Assembly (NCBI RefSeq): GCF_027744825.2
Contig: NC_071348.1
Span: forward strand, 19,501,563-19,565,562
DNA length: 64,000 bases
DNA from: Synchiropus splendidus
Taxonomy: Eukaryota > Chordata > Actinopteri > Syngnathiformes > Callionymidae
Reading direction: 5' to 3'
Shown: positions 23,201 to 38,355 of the stretch, in pieces
How positions within the stretch are numbered: the first letter of the stretch is position 1
Layout: each line of letters opens with the position of its first letter
Notes under the pieces: model-generated
Database searches by the model: none
Seen by the model: only the letters and a program-made list of their open reading frames with translations
What the model was told of the DNA's origin: nothing
Made by a program: the position numbers and the translations under genes

Positions 23201-26200
23201 TCATGTTCTGAAGCTTCCCTGCAAAGTTATGGCACATTGCAGAAAACGTGTTTTCAGCTTCAGATAAGGTGGATTCTGGAACGCCAAACATAAAAATGTT
23301 GATAACTTTCAAAAAACACTTCAGACAGCTTAGATTAGATGTGCAACTACGAGAAAGACCCTTTCTGCTATAGTGGGACGTGAAAATTTCATGTTCTGAA
23401 GCCTCCCTGCAAAGTTATGGCACAATGCAGAAAACACGTTTTCAGCCTGAGATAAGGTGGGTTCCGGAACGTCAAACGTAAAAATGTTGATAATTTTGGA
23501 ACAACACTTCAGACAGCTTTGATTTGATGTGCAACTACTACAAAGACCGTTTCTGCTTTAGAGGGAGGTGGAAATGTCATGTTCTGAAGCTTCCCTGCAA
23601 AGTTATGGGACAATGCAGAAAACGATTTTTCATCCTGAGATAAGGTCGATTCCGGAACGCCAAACATAAAAATGTTGATAACTTTCGAAAAACACTTCGG
23701 ACAGCTTAGATCTGATGTGCAACTACTAGAAAGACCCTTTCTGCTATAGTGGGAGGTGAACATTTCATGTTCTGAAGCTTCCCTGAGAAGTTATGGCACA
23801 ATGCGTAAAACGCGTTTTCAGCCTGAGATAAGGTGGGTTCCGAAACGCCAAACGTAAAAATGTTTATCACTTTGGAACATCACTTCAGACAGCTTAGATT
23901 TGATGTGCAACTACGAGAAAGACCCTTTCTGCTATAGTGGGAGGTGAAAATTTCATGTTCTGAATCTTCCTTGCAAAGTTATGGCACAATGCAGAAAATG
24001 CGTTTTCAGCCTGAGATAAGGTTGATTCCGGAACGCCAAACATAAAAATGTTGATAACTTTGGAAAAACACTTCAGACAGCTTAGATTTGATGTGCAAAT
24101 ACTTGAAAGACCCTTTCTGCTATAGTGGGACGTGAAAATTTCATGTTCAGAATCTTCCCTGCAAAGTTATGGGACAATGCAGAAAACGATTTTTCATCCT
24201 GAGATAAGGTCGATTCCGGAACGCCAAACATAAAAATGTTGATAACTTTCGAAAAACACTTAAGACAGCTTAGATTTGATGTGCAAATACTAGAAAGACC
24301 CTTTCTGCTATAGTGGGAGGTGAAAATTTCAAATTCTGCAGCTTTCCTGCAAAGTGATGGCACAATGCAGAAAATACGTTTTCAGCCTGAGATAAGGTTG
24401 ATTCCGGAACGCCAAACATAGGAATGTTGATAACTCTGGAAAAACACTTCAGACAGCTTACATTTGATGTGCAATTACTAGAAAGACCCTTTCTACTATA
24501 CTGGGAGGTTAAAATTTCATGTTCTGAAGCTTCCCAGCAAAGTTATGGCACAACGCAGAAAACGCGTTTTCAGCCTGAGAAAAGGTGGGTTCCGGAACGC
24601 CAAACATAAAAATGTTGATAACTTTCGAAGAACACTTCAGACAGCTTAGATTTGATATGCAACTACTAGAAAGACCCTTTCTGCTATAGTGGACGTGAAA
24701 ATTTCATGTTCTGAAGCATCCCTGCAAAGTTATGGCACAATGCAGAAAACCCGATTTCAGCTTGAGATAAGGTGGGTTCCGGAACGCCAAACATAAAAAT
24801 GTTGATAACTTTCGAAAAACACATCAGACAGCTTAGATTTGATGTGCAAATACTAGAAAGACCCTTTCTGCTTTGGTGGGACGTGAAAATTTCATGTTCT
24901 GAATCTTCCCTGCAAAGTTATAGGACAATGCAGAAAACGATCTTTCATCCTGAGATAAGGTCGATTCCGGAACGCCAAACATAAAAATGTTGATAACTTT
25001 CGAAAAACACTTCAGACAGCTTAGATTTGATGTGCAACTACTAGAAAGACCCTTTCTGCTATAGTGGGAGGTGAAAATTTCATGTTCTGAAGCTTCCATG
25101 CAAAGTTATGGCACAATGCAGAAAACGCGTTTTCAGCCTGAGATAAGGTCGATTCTGGAACGCAAAACATAAAAATGTTGATAACTTTCGAAAAACACTT
25201 CAGACAGCTTAGATTTGATGTGCAACTACTAGAAAGACCCTTTCTGCTATAGTGGGAGGTGAACATTTCATGTTCTGAAGCTTCCCTGCAAATTTATAGC
25301 ACAATGCAGAAAACGCGTTTTCAGCTTGAGATAAGGTCGATTCCGGTACGCGAAACATAAAAATGTTGATAACTTTCGAAAAACACTTCAGACAGCTTAG
25401 ATTTGATGTGCAACTACTAGAAAGACCCTTTCTGCTATAGTGGGACGGGAAAATTTCATGTTCTGAAGCTTCCCTGCAAAGTTATGGCACAATGCAGAAA
25501 ACGCGTTTTCAGCTTGAGATAAGATGGGTTCCGGAACGCCAAACATAAAAATGTTGATAACTTTCGAAAAACACTTCAGACAGCGTAGATTTGATGTTCA
25601 AATACTAGAAAGACCCTTTCTGCTATAGTGGGACGTGAAAATTTCATGTTCAGAATCTTCCCTGCAAAGTTATGGGACAATGCAGAAAACGATTTTTCAT
25701 CCAGAGATAAGGTCGATTCCGGAACGCCAAACATAAAAATGTTGATAACTTTCGAAAAACACTTCAGACAGCTTAGATTTGATGTGCAACTACTGGAAAG
25801 ACCCTTTCTGCTATAGTGGGACGTGAAAATTTCATGTTCTGAAGCTTCCCTGCAAAGTTATGGCACAATGCCGAAAACGCGTTTTCAGCCTGAGATAAGG
25901 TCGATACCGGAACGCCAAACATAAAAATGTTGATAACTTTCGGAAAACACTTCAGACATCTTAGATTTGATGTGCAACTACTAGAAAGACCCTTTCTGCT
26001 ATAGTGGGAGGTGAACATTTCATGTTCTGAAGCCTCCCTGCAAAGTTATGGCACAATGCAGAAAACGCGTTTCCAGCTTGAGATAAGGTGGGTTCCGCAA
26101 CGCCAAACATAAAAATGTTGATAACTTTCGAAAAACACTTCAGACAGCTTAGATTTGATGTGCAACTACTAGAAAGACCCTTTCTGCTATAGTGGGACGT

Positions 26201-29200
26201 GAAAATTTCATGTTCTGAAGCTTCCCAGCAAAGTTATGGCACAACGCAGAAAACGCGTTTTCAGCCTGAGAAAAGGTGGGTTCCGGAACGCCAAACATAA
26301 AAATGTTGATAACTTTCGAAGAACACTTCAGACAGCTTAGATTTGATATGCAACTACTAGAAAGACCCTTTCTGCTATAGTGGACGTGAAAATTTCATGT
26401 TCTGAAGCATCCCTGCAAAGTTATGGCACAATGCAGAAAACCCGATTTCAGCTTGAGATAAGGTGGGTTCCGGAACGCCAAACATAAAAATGTTGATAAC
26501 TTTCGAAAAACACATCAGACAGCTTAGATTTGATGTGCAAATACTAGAAAGACCCTTTCTGCTTTGGTGGGACGTGAAAATTTCATGTTCTGAATCTTCC
26601 CTGCAAAGTTATAGGACAATGCAGAAAACGATCTTTCATCCTGAGATAAGGTCGATTCCGGAACGCCAAACATAAAAATGTTGATAACTTTCGAAAAACA
26701 CTTCAGACAGCTTAGATTTGATGTGCAACTACTAGAAAGACCCTTTCTGCTATAGTGGGAGGTGAAAATTTCATGTTCTGAAGCTTCCATGCAAAGTTAT
26801 GGCACAATGCAGAAAACGCGTTTTCAGCCTGAGATAAGGTCGATTCTGGAACGCAAAACATAAAAATGTTGATAACTTTCGAAAAACACTTCAGACAGCT
26901 TAGATTTGATGTGCAACTACTAGAAAGACCCTTTCTGCTATAGTGGGAGGTGAACATTTCATGTTCTGAAGCTTCCCTGCAAATTTATAGCACAATGCAG
27001 AAAACGCGTTTTCAGCTTGAGATAAGGTCGATTCCGGTACGCGAAACATAAAAATGTTGATAACTTTCGAAAAACACTTCAGACAGCTTAGATTTGATGT
27101 GCAACTACTAGAAAGACCCTTTCTGCTATAGTGGGACGGGAAAATTTCATGTTCTGAAGCTTCCCTGCAAAGTTATGGCACAATGCAGAAAACGCGTTTT
27201 CAGCTTGAGATAAGATGGGTTCCGGAACGCCAAACATAAAAATGTTGATAACTTTCGAAAAACACTTCAGACAGCGTAGATTTGATGTTCAAATACTAGA
27301 AAGACCCTTTCTGCTATAGTGGGACGTGAAAATTTCATGTTCAGAATCTTCCCTGCAAAGTTATGGGACAATGCAGAAAACGATTTTTCATCCAGAGATA
27401 AGGTCGATTCCGGAACGCCAAACATAAAAATGTTGATAACTTTCGAAAAACACTTCAGACAGCTTAGATTTGATGTGCAACTACTGGAAAGACCCTTTCT
27501 GCTATAGTGGGACGTGAAAATTTCATGTTCTGAAGCTTCCCTGCAAAGTTATGGCACAATGCCGAAAACGCGTTTTCAGCCTGAGATAAGGTCGATACCG
27601 GAACGCCAAACATAAAAATGTTGATAACTTTCGGAAAACACTTCAGACATCTTAGATTTGATGTGCAACTACTAGAAAGACCCTTTCTGCTATAGTGGGA
27701 GGTGAACATTTCATGTTCTGAAGCCTCCCTGCAAAGTTATGGCACAATGCAGAAAACGCGTTTCCAGCTTGAGATAAGGTGGGTTCCGCAACGCCAAACA
27801 TAAAAATGTTGATAACTTTCGAAAAACACTTCAGACAGCTTAGATTTGATGTGCAACTACTAGAAAGACCCTTTCTGCTATAGTGGGACGTGAAAATTTC
27901 ATGTTCTGAAGCTTCCCTGCGAAGTTATGGCACAATGCAGAAAACTATTTTTCATCCTGAGATAAGGTCGATTCCGGAACGCCAAACATAAAAATGTTGA
28001 TAACTTTTGAAAAACACTTCAGACAGCTTAGATTTGATGTGCAACTACTAGAAAGACCCTTTCTGCTATAGTGGGACGTGAAAATTTCATGTTCTGAAGC
28101 TTCCCTGCAAAGTTATGGCACAATGCCGAAAACGCGTTTTCGGCCTGAGATAAGGTGGGTTCCGGAACGCCAAACATAAAAATGTTGATAACTTTGGAAA
28201 AACACTTCAGACAGCTTAGATTTGATGTGCACCTACTAGAAAGACCCTTTTTGCTATAGTGGGAGGTGGACATTTCATGTTCTGAAGCTTCCCTGCAAAG
28301 TTATGGCACATTGCAGAAAACGCGTTTTCAGCTTCAGATAAGGTGGATTCCGGAACGCCAAACATAAAAATGTTGATAACTTTCGAAAAACACTTCAGAC
28401 AGCTTAGATTTGATGTGCACCTACGAGAAAGACCCTTTCTGCTATAGTGGGAGGTGAACATTTCATGTTCTGAAGCTTCCCTGCAAAGTTATGGCACATT
28501 GCAGAAAACGTGTTTTCAGCTTCAGATAAGGTGGATTCTGGAACGCCAAACATAAAAATGTTGATAACTTTCAAAAAACACTTCAGACAGCTTAGATTAG
28601 ATGTGCAACTACGAGAAAGACCCTTTCTGCTATAGTGGGAGGTGAACATTTCATGTTCTGAATCTTCCTTGCAAAGTTATGGCACAATGCAGAAAATGCG
28701 TTTTCAGCCTGAGATAAGGTTGATTCCGGAACGCCAAACATAAAAATGTTGATAACTTTTGAAAAACACTTCAGACAGCTTAGATTTGATGTGCAACTAC
28801 TAGAAAGACCCTTTCTGCTATAGTGGGACGTGAAAATTTCATGTTCTGAAGCCTCCCTGCAAAGTTATGGCACAATGCAGAAAACACGTTTTCAGCCTGA
28901 GATAAGGTGGGTTCCGGAACGTCAAACGTAAAAATGTTGATAATTTTGGAACAACACTTCAGACAGCTTTGATTTGATGTGCAACTACTACAAAGACCGT
29001 TTCTGCTTTAGAGGGAGGTGGAAATGTCATGTTCTGAAGCTTCCCTGCAAAGTTATGGGACAATGCAGAAAACGATTTTTCATCCTGAGATAAGGTCGAT
29101 TCCGGAACGCCAAACATAAAAATGTTGATAACTTTCGAAAAACACTTCGGACAGCTTAGATCTGATGTGCAACTACTAGAAAGACCCTTTCTGCTATAGT

Positions 29201-30250
29201 GGGAGGTGAACATTTCATGTTCTGAAGCTTCCCTGAGAAGTTATGGCACAATGCGTAAAACGCGTTTTCAGCCTGAGATAAGGTGGGTTCCGAAACGCCA
29301 AACGTAAAAATGTTTATCACTTTGGAACATCACTTCAGACAGCTTAGATTTGATGTGCAACTACGAGAAAGACCCTTTCTGCTATAGTGGGAGGTGAAAA
29401 TTTCATGTTCTGAATCTTCCTTGCAAAGTTATGGCACAATGCAGAAAATGCGTTTTCAGCCTGAGATAAGGTTGATTCCGGAACGCCAAACATAAAAATG
29501 TTGATAACTTTGGAAAAACACTTCAGACAGCTTAGATTTGATGTGCAAATACTAGAAAGACCCTTTCTGCTATAGTGGGACGTGAAAATTTCATGTTCAG
29601 AATCTTCCCTGCAAAGTTATGGGACAATGCAGAAAACGATTTTTCATCCTGAGATAAGGTCGATTCCGGAACGCCAAACATAAAAATGTTGATAACTTTC
29701 GAAAAACACTTCAGACAGCTTAGATTTGATGTGCAACTACTAGAAAGACCCTTTCTGCTATAGTGGGACGAGAAAATTTCATGTTCTGAAGCTTCCCTGC
29801 GAAGTTATGGCACAATGCAGAAAACGCGTTTTCTGCTTGAGATAAGGTGGGTTCCGGAACGCCAAACATAAAAATGTTGATAACTTTCGAAAAACACTTA
29901 AGACGGCTTAGATTTGATGTGCAAATACTAGAAAGACCCTTTCTGCTATAGTGGGAGGTGAAAATTTCAAATTCTGCAGCTTTCCTGCAAAGTGATGGCA
30001 CAATGCAGAAAATACGTTTTCAGCCTGAGATAAGGTTGATTCCGGAACCCCAAACATAGGAATGTTGATAACTCTGGAAAAACACTTCAGACAGCTTACA
30101 TTTGATGTGCAATTACTAGAAAGACCCTTTCTACTATACTGGGAGGTTAAAATTTCATGTTCTGAAGCTTCCCAGCAAAGTTATGGCACAACGCAGAAAA
30201 CGCGTTTTCAGCCTGAGAAAAGGTGGGTTCCGGAACGCCAAACATAAAAA
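22640..30250 (+). repeat. Satellite block repeated at about 5.3-5.6 kb
   Basis: The run at 22,700-24,600 (including GGTGGACATTTC, CTACAAAGACCGTTTCTGC and ATCACTTTGGAACATCAC monomers) recurs at 27,950-30,240. The offset is 5,262 bp at first, 5,450 bp from about 23,400, and 5,638 bp from about 24,200. Each step is one extra monomer in the downstream copy. The 1,691-bp tandem pair lies between the two copies. Confidence 0.75.
24528..27909 (+). repeat. Tandem 9-monomer higher-order repeat, two 1,691-bp copies
   Basis: Copy one is about 24,528-26,218 and copy two about 26,219-27,909. Both begin at CCCAGCAAAGTTATGGCAC. Rare variants are shared at a constant 1,691-bp offset: CTGCTTTGGTGGG, ACCCGATTTCAGC, AATTTATAGCAC and CGTTTCCAGC. 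The unit is 9 x 188 minus 1 base. I saw no difference between the copies in the stretches compared. Confidence 0.9.
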
Positions 30251-31099
30251 TGTTGATGACTTTGGAAAAACACTTCAGACAGCTTAGATTTGATGTGCAA
30301 CTACTAGAAAGACCCTGTCTGTTATAGTGAGAGGTGAAAATTTCATATTCTGCAGCATTCCTGCACAGTGATGGCACAATGCAGAAAACGCGTTTTCAGC
30401 CTGAGATAAGGTTGATTCCGGAACGCCAAATATAAGAATGTTGATGACTTTGGAAAAACACTTCAGACAGGTTAGATTTGATGTGCAACGACTCGAAGAA
30501 CCCTTTCTGTTATAGTGGCAGGTTAAAATTTCATGTTCTGAAGCTTCCCTCCAAAGTTATGGCACAATGCAGAAAACGCGTTTACAGCCTGAGATAAGGT
30601 GGGTTCCGGAACGCCAAACATAAAAATGTTGATAACTTTGGAAAAACACTTCAGACTGCTTAGATTTGATGTGCAATTACTAGAAAGACCCTTTCTGCTA
30701 TAGTGGGATGTGAAAATTTCATGTTCTGAAGCTTCCCAGCAAAGTTATGGCACAATGCAGAAAACCCGTTTTCAGCCTGAGATAAGGTCGATTCCGGAAC
30801 GCCAAATATAATAATGTTGAAAACTTTTGAAAAACACTTCAGACAGCTTAGATTTGATGTGCAAGTTGGAGAAAGACCCTTTCTGCTATAGTGGGATATG
30901 AAAATTTCTTGTTCTGAAGATTCCCTGCAAAGTTATGGCAGAATGCGTAAATCGCGTTTTCAGCCTGAGATAAGGTCGATTCCGGAACGCCAAACATGAA
31001 AATGTTGATAACTTTGGAAAAACACTTCAGACAGCTTAGATTTGTTGTGCAACTACTAGAAATACCCTTTCTGCTATAGTGAGAGGTGAAAATTTCATA

Positions 31100-34000
31100 T
31101 TCTGCAGCTTTCCTGCAAAGTGATGGCACAATGCAGAAAACGCGTTTTCAGCCAGAGATAAGGTTGATTCCGATGCGCCAAACATAAGAATGTTGATAAC
31201 TTTGGAAAAACACTTCAGACAGGTTAGATTTGATGTGCAACTACTAGAAAGACCCTTTCTGCTATAGTGGGAGGTGAAAATTTAATGTCCTGAAGCTTCC
31301 CTGCAAAGTTATGGCTCAATGCAGAAAACGCGTGTTCAGCCTGAGATAAGGTGGGTTCCGGAACGCCAAACATAAAAATGTTGGTAACTTTGGAAAAACA
31401 CTTCAGACAGCTTAGATGTGATGTGCAACTACTAGAAAGACCCTTTCTGCTATATTGGGGGGTCAAAATTTCATGTTCGGAAGCTTCCCTGCAAAGTTAT
31501 GGCACAATGCAGAAAACGCGTTTTCAGCCTGAGATAAGGTCGATTCAGGAACGCCAAATGTAAAAATGTTGAAAACTTTCGAAAAACACTTCAGACAGCT
31601 TAGATTTGATGTGCAAGTAAGAGAAAGACCCTTTCCGCTACAGTGGGAGGTGAAAATTTCATGTTCTGAAGCTTTCCTGCAAAGTTATGGCACAATGCAG
31701 AAAACGCGTATTCAGCCTGAGATAAGGTCGATTCCGGAACGCCAAACATAAAAATGTTTATTACTTTGGAAAAACACTTCAGACAGCTTAGATGTGATGT
31801 GCAACTACTACAAAGACACTTTCTGCAATAGTGGGATATGAAAATTTCATGTTCTGAAGATTTCCTGCAAAGTTATGGCAGAATGCGTGAATCGCGTTTT
31901 CAGCCAGAGATAAGGTCGATTCCGGAACGCCAAACATAAAAATGTTTATAACATTGGAAAAACACTTCAAACAGCTTAGATTTCATGTGCAACTACTAGA
32001 GCGACCCGTTCTGCTATAGTGGGATGTGAAAATGGAATGTTCTGAAGCTTCCCTGCAAAGTTATGGCACAAGGCAGAAAACGCGTTTTCAGCCTGAGATA
32101 AGGTGGGTTCCGGAACGCCAAACATAAAAATGTTGGTAACTTTGGAAAAACACTTCAGACAGCTTAGATGTGATGTGCAACTACTAGAAAGACCCTTTCT
32201 GTAATAGTGGGATATGAAAATTTCATGTTCTGTAGATTCCCTGCGAAGTTATGTCACAATGCAGAAAACGCGTTTTCAGCCTGAGATAAGGTGGGTTCCG
32301 GAAAGCCAAACATAAAAATGTTGATAACATTGGAAAAACACTTCAGACAGCTTAGAATTGATGTGCAACTACTAGAAAGACCATTTCTGCTACAGTGGGT
32401 GGTTAAAATTTCATGTTCTGAAGCTTTCCTGCAAAGTTATGGCACAATGCAGAAAACGCGTTTTCAGCCTGAGATAAGGTGGGTTCCGGAACGCCAAACG
32501 TAAAAATGTTGATGACTTTGGAAAAAACATTTCAGACAGCTTAGATTTGATGTGCAACTACTAGAAAGAGCCTTTCTGCTACAGTGGGTGGTTAAAATTT
32601 CATGTTCTGAAGCTTCCCTGCAAAGTTATCGCACAATGCAGAAAACGCGTTTTCAGCCTGAGATAAGGTCGATTCAGGAACGCCAAATATAAAAATGTTG
32701 AAAACTTTCGAAAAACACTTCAGACAGCTTAGAATTGATGTTCAAGTAGGAGAAAGACCCTTTCTGCTTTATAGGGAATTGAAAATTTAATGTCCTGAAG
32801 CTTCCCTGCAAAGTTATGGCTCAATGCAGAAAACGCGTGTTCAGCCTGAGATAAGGTGGGTTCCGGAACGCCAAACATAAAAATGTTGGTAACTTTGGAA
32901 AAACACTTCAGACAGCTTAGATGTGATGTGCAACAACTAGAAAGACCCTTTCTGCTATATTGGGAGGTCAAAATTTCATGTTCGGAAGCTTCCCTGCAAA
33001 GTTATGGCACAATGCAGAAAACGCGTTTTCAGCCTGAGATAAGGTCGATTCAGGAACGCCAAATGTAAAAATGTTGAAAACTTTCGAAAAACACTTCAGA
33101 CAGCTTAGATTTGATGTGCAAGTAAGAGAAAGACCCTTTCCGCTACAGTGGGAGGTGAAAATTTCATGTTCTGAAGCTTCCCTGCAAAGTTATGGCACAA
33201 TGCAGAAAACGCGTATTCAGCCTGAGATAAGGTCGATTCCGGAACGCCAAACATAAAAATGTTTATAACATTGGAAAAACACTTCAAACAGCTTAGATTT
33301 CATGTGCAACTACTAGAGCGACCCGTTCTGCTATAGTGGGATGTGAAAATGGAATGTTCTGAAGCTTCCCTGCAAAGTTATGGCACAAGGCAGAAAACGC
33401 GTTTTCAGCCTGAGATAAGGTGGGTTCCGGAAGGCCAAACATAAAAATATTGATAACATTGGAAAAACACTTCAGACAGCTTAGATTTGATGTGCAACTA
33501 CTAGAAAGACCCTTTCTGCTACAGTGGGTGGTTAAAATTTCATGATCTGAAGCTTTCCTGCAAACTTATGGCACAATGCAGAAAACGCGTTTTCAGCCTG
33601 AGATAAGGTGGGTTCCGGAACGCCAAACGTAAAAATGTTGATGACGTTGGAAAAAACATTTCAGACAGCTTAGATTTGATGTGCAACTACTAGAAAGAGC
33701 CTTTCTGCTACAGTGGGTGGTTAAAATGTCATGTTCTGAAGCTTCCCTGCAAAGTTATCGCACAATGCAGAAAACGCGTATTCAGCCTGAGATAAGGTCG
33801 ATTCAGGAACGCCAAATATAAAAATGTTGAAAACTTTCGAAAAACACTTCAGACAGCTTAGAATTGATGTGCAAGTAGGATAAAGACCCTTTCTGCTTCA
33901 TAGGGAATTGAAAATTTCATGTTCTGAAGCTTTCCTGCAAAGTTATGGCACAATGCGTAAAACGCGTTTTTAGCCTGAGATAAGGTTGATTCCGGAACGC

Positions 34001-37000
34001 CAAACATAAAAATGTTGATAACTTTGGAAAAACACTTCGAACAGCTTAGGTTTGATGTGCAACTACTAGAAAGACCCTTTCTGCTATAGTGGGAGGGGAA
34101 AATTTCATGTTCTGAAGATTCCCTGCAAAGTTATGGCAGAATGCGTAAATCGCGTTTTCAGCCTGAGATAAGGTCGATTCCGGTACGCCAAAAATAAAAA
34201 TGTTGATAACTTTGGAAAAACACTTCAAACAGCTTAGATTTCATGTGCAACTACTAGAAAGACCCTTTCTGCTATAGTGGGATGTGAAAATGTTATGTTC
34301 TGAAGCTTCCCTGCAAAGTTATGGCACAAGGCAGAAAACGCGTTTTCAGCCTGAGATAAGGTGGGTTCCGGAACGGCAAACATAAAAATGTTGATAACTT
34401 TGGAAAAACACTTCAGACAGCTTAGATTTGATGTGCAACTACTATAAAGACCCTTTCTGCTATAGTGGGATGTGAAAATTTCATGTTCTGAAGTTTCCCT
34501 GCAAAGTTATATCACAATGCAGAAAACGCGTTTTCAGCCAGAGATAAGGTCGATTCTGGAACGCCAAACATAAAAATGTTGATAACTTTGGAAAAACACT
34601 TCAGACAGCTTAGATGTGATGTGCAACTACTACAAAGACACTTTCTGCAATAGTGGGATATGAAAATTTCATGTTCTGAAGATTTCCTGCAAAGTTATGG
34701 CAGAATGCGTGAATCGCGTTTTCAGCCAGAGATAAGGTCGATTCCGGAACGCCAAACATAAAAATGTTTATAACATTGGAAAAACACTTCAAACAGCTTA
34801 GATTTCATGTGCAACTACTAGAGCGACCCGTTCTGCTATAGTGGGATGTGAAAATGGAATGTTCTGAAGCTTCCCTGCAAAGTTATGGCACAAGGCAGAA
34901 AACGCGTTTTCAGCCTGAGATAAGGTGGGTTCCGGAACGCCAAACATAAAAATGTTGGTAACTTTGGAAAAACACTTCAGACAGCTTAGATGTGATGTGC
35001 AACTACTAGAAAGATCCTTTCTGTAATAGTGGGATTTGAAAATTTCATGTTCTGTAGATTCCCTGCGAAGTTATGTCACAATGCAGAAAACGCGTTTTCA
35101 GCCTGAGATAAGGTAGGTTCCGGAAAGCCAAACATAAAAATGTTGATAACATTGGAAAAAACACTTCAGACAGCTTAGATTTGATGTGCAACTACTAGAA
35201 AGACCATTTCTGCTACAGTGGGTGGTTAAAATTTCATGTTCTGAAGCTTCCCTGCAAAGTTATGGCACAATGCAGAAAACGCGTTTTCAGCCTGAGATAA
35301 GGTGGGTTCTGGAACGCCAAACGTAAAAATGTTGATGACTTTGGAAAAAACATTTCAGACAGCTTAGAATTGATGTGCAAGTAGGAGAAAGACCCTTTCT
35401 GCTTTATAGGGAATTGAAAATGTCATGTTCTGAAGCTTTCCTGCAAAGTTATGGCACAATGCGTAAAACGCGTTTTTAGCCTGAGATAAGGTTGATTCCG
35501 GAACGCCAAACATAAAAATGTTGATAACTTTGGAAAAACACTTCAAACAGCTTAGGTTTGATGTGCAACTACTAGAAAGACCCTTTCTGCTATAGTGGGA
35601 GGTGAAAATTTCATGTTCGGAAGCTTCCCTGCAAAGTTATGGCACAATGCAGAAAACGCGTTTTCAGCCTGAGATAAGGTCGATTCAGGAACGCCAAATA
35701 TAAAAATGTTGAAAACTTTCGAAAAACACTTCAGACAGCTTAGATTTGATGTGCAAGTAAGAGAAAGACCCTTTCCGCTACAGTGGGAGGTGAAAATTTC
35801 ATGTTCTGAAGCTTCCCTGCACAGTTATGGCACAATGCAGAAAACGCGTATTCAGCCTGAGATAAGGTCGATTCCGGAACGCCAAACATAAAAATGTTTA
35901 TTACTTTGGAAAAACACTTCAGACAGCTTAGATGTGATGTACAACTACTACAAAGACACTTTCTGAAATAGTGGGATATGAAAATTTCATGTTCTGAAGA
36001 TTTCCTGCAAAGTTATGGCAGAATGCGTGAATCGCGTTTTCAGCCTGAGATAAGGTCGATTCCGGAACGCCAAACATAAAAATGTTTATAACATTGGAAA
36101 AACACTTCAAACAGCTTAGATTTCATGTGCAACTACTAGAGCGACACGTTCTGCTATAGTGGGATGTGAAAATGGAATGTTCTGAAGCTTCCCTGCAAAG
36201 TTATGGCACAAGGCAGAAAACGCGTTTTCAGCCTGAGATAAGGTGGGTTCCGGAAAGCCAAACATAAAAATGTTGATAACATTGGAAAAACACTTCAGAC
36301 AGCTTAGATTTGATGTGCAACTACTAGAAAGACCCTTTCTGCTACAGTGGGTGGTTAAAATTTCATGATCTGAAGCTTTCCTGCAAAGTTATGGCACAAT
36401 GCAGAAAACGCGTTTTCAGCCTGAGATAAGGTGGGTTCCGGAACGCCAAACGTAAAAATGTTGATGACGTTGGAAAAAACATTTCAGACAGCTTAGATTT
36501 GATGTGCAACTACTAGAAAGAGCCTTTCTGCTACAGTGGGTGGTTAAAATTTCATGTTCTGAAGCTTCCCTGCAAAGTTATCGCACAATGCAGAAAACGC
36601 GTTTTCAGCCTGAGATAAGGTCGATTCAGGAACGCCAAATATAAAAATGTTGAAAACTTTCGAAAAACACTTCAGACAGCTTAGGTTTGATGTGCAACTA
36701 CTAGAAAGACCCTTTCTGCTATAGTGGGAGGTGAAAATTTCATGTTCTGAAGATTCCCTGCAAAGTTATGGCAGAATGCGTAAATCGCGTTTTCAGCCTG
36801 AGATAAGGTCGATTCCGGAACGCCAAAAATAAAAATGTTGATAACTTTGGAAAAACACTTCAAACAGCTTAGATTTCATGTGCAACTACTAGAAAGACCC
36901 TTTCTGCTATAGTGGGATGTGAAAATGTTATGTTCTGAAGCTTCCCTGCAAAGTTATGGCACAAGGCAGAAAACGCGTTTTCAGCCTGAGATAAGGTGGG

Positions 37001-37130
37001 TTCCGGAACGGCAAACATAAAAATGTTGATAACTTTGGAAAACCACTTCAGACAGCTTAGATTTGATGTGCAACTACTATAAAGACCCTTTCTGCTATAG
37101 TGGGATGTGAAAATTTCATGTTCTGAAGTT
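31100..37130 (+). repeat. Variant-set block with repeated 8-, 14- and 15-monomer offsets
   Basis: This region has its own monomer set: AAGTAAGAGAAAGACCC, TTGGAAAAAACATTTC, CTGCTACAGTGGGTGG, GCACAAGGCAG and GATATGAAAATTTC. Shared runs recur at 31,350 and 32,855; at 31,790, 34,610 and 35,930; and at 34,046 and 36,681. The left edge of the transposon (11,150-11,493) belongs to the same set. Unit borders are not regular enough to name one repeat length. Confidence 0.7.
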
Positions 37131-38355
37131 TCCCTGCAAAGTTATATCACAATGCAGAAAACGCGTTTTCAGCCAGAGAAAAGGTCGATTCTGGAACGCC
37201 AAACATAAAAATGTTGTTAACTTTCGAAATACACTTAAGACAGCTTAGATTTGATGTGCAACTACTAGATAGACCCTTTCTGCTATAGTGGGAGGTGAAC
37301 ATTTCATGTTCTGAAGCTTCCCTGCAAAGTTATGGCACAATGCAGAAAACGCGTTTTCAGCTTGAGATAAGGTCGATTCCGGAACGCCAAACATAAAAAG
37401 GTTGATAACTTTCGAAAAACACTTCAGACAGCTTAGATTTGATGTGCAACTACTAGAAAGACCCTTTCTGCTATAGTGGGACGGGAAAATTTCATGTTCT
37501 GAAGCTTCCCTGCAAAGTGATGGCACAATGCAGAAAACGCGTTTTCAGCCTGAGATAAGGTAGATTCCGGAACGCCACACATAAAAATGTTTATAACTTT
37601 GGAAAAACCCATCTGACAGCTTAGATTTGATGTGCAACTACTAGAAAAACCCTTTCTGCTATAGTGGGAGGTGAAAATTTCATGTTCTGAAGCTCCCTTG
37701 CAAAGTTACGGCACAATGCAGAAAACGCGTTTTCAGCCCGAGATAAGGTAGATTCCGGAACGCCATACATAAAAATGTTTATAACTTTGGAAAAACACAT
37801 CAGACAGCTTAGATTTGATGTTCAAATACTAGAAAGACCCTTTCTGCTATAGTGGGAGGTTAAAATTTCATGTTCGGAAGCTTCCAGGCAAAGTTATGGC
37901 ACAATGCAGAAAACGCGTTTTTAGCTTGAGATAAGATGGGTTCCGGAACGCCAAACATAAAAATGTTGATAACTTTCGAAAAACACTTCAGACAGCTTAG
38001 ATTTGATGTTCAAATACTAGAAAGACCCTTTCTGCTATAGTGGGATGTGAAAGTTTCATGTTCAGAATCTTCCCTGCAAAGTTATGGGACAATGCAGAAA
38101 ACGATTTTTCATCCTGAGATAAGGTGGGTTCCGGAACGCCAAACATAAAAATGTTGATAACTTTGGAAAAACACTTCAGACAGCTTAGATTTGATGTGCA
38201 ACTACTAGAAAGACCCTTTCTGCTATAGTGGGAGGTGAAAATTTCAGTTTCAGAAGCTTCCCTGCAAAGTTATGGCACAATGCGTAAAACGCGTTTTCAG
38301 CCTGAGATAAGGTCGATACCGGAACGCCAAACATAAAAATGTTGATAACTTTCGG

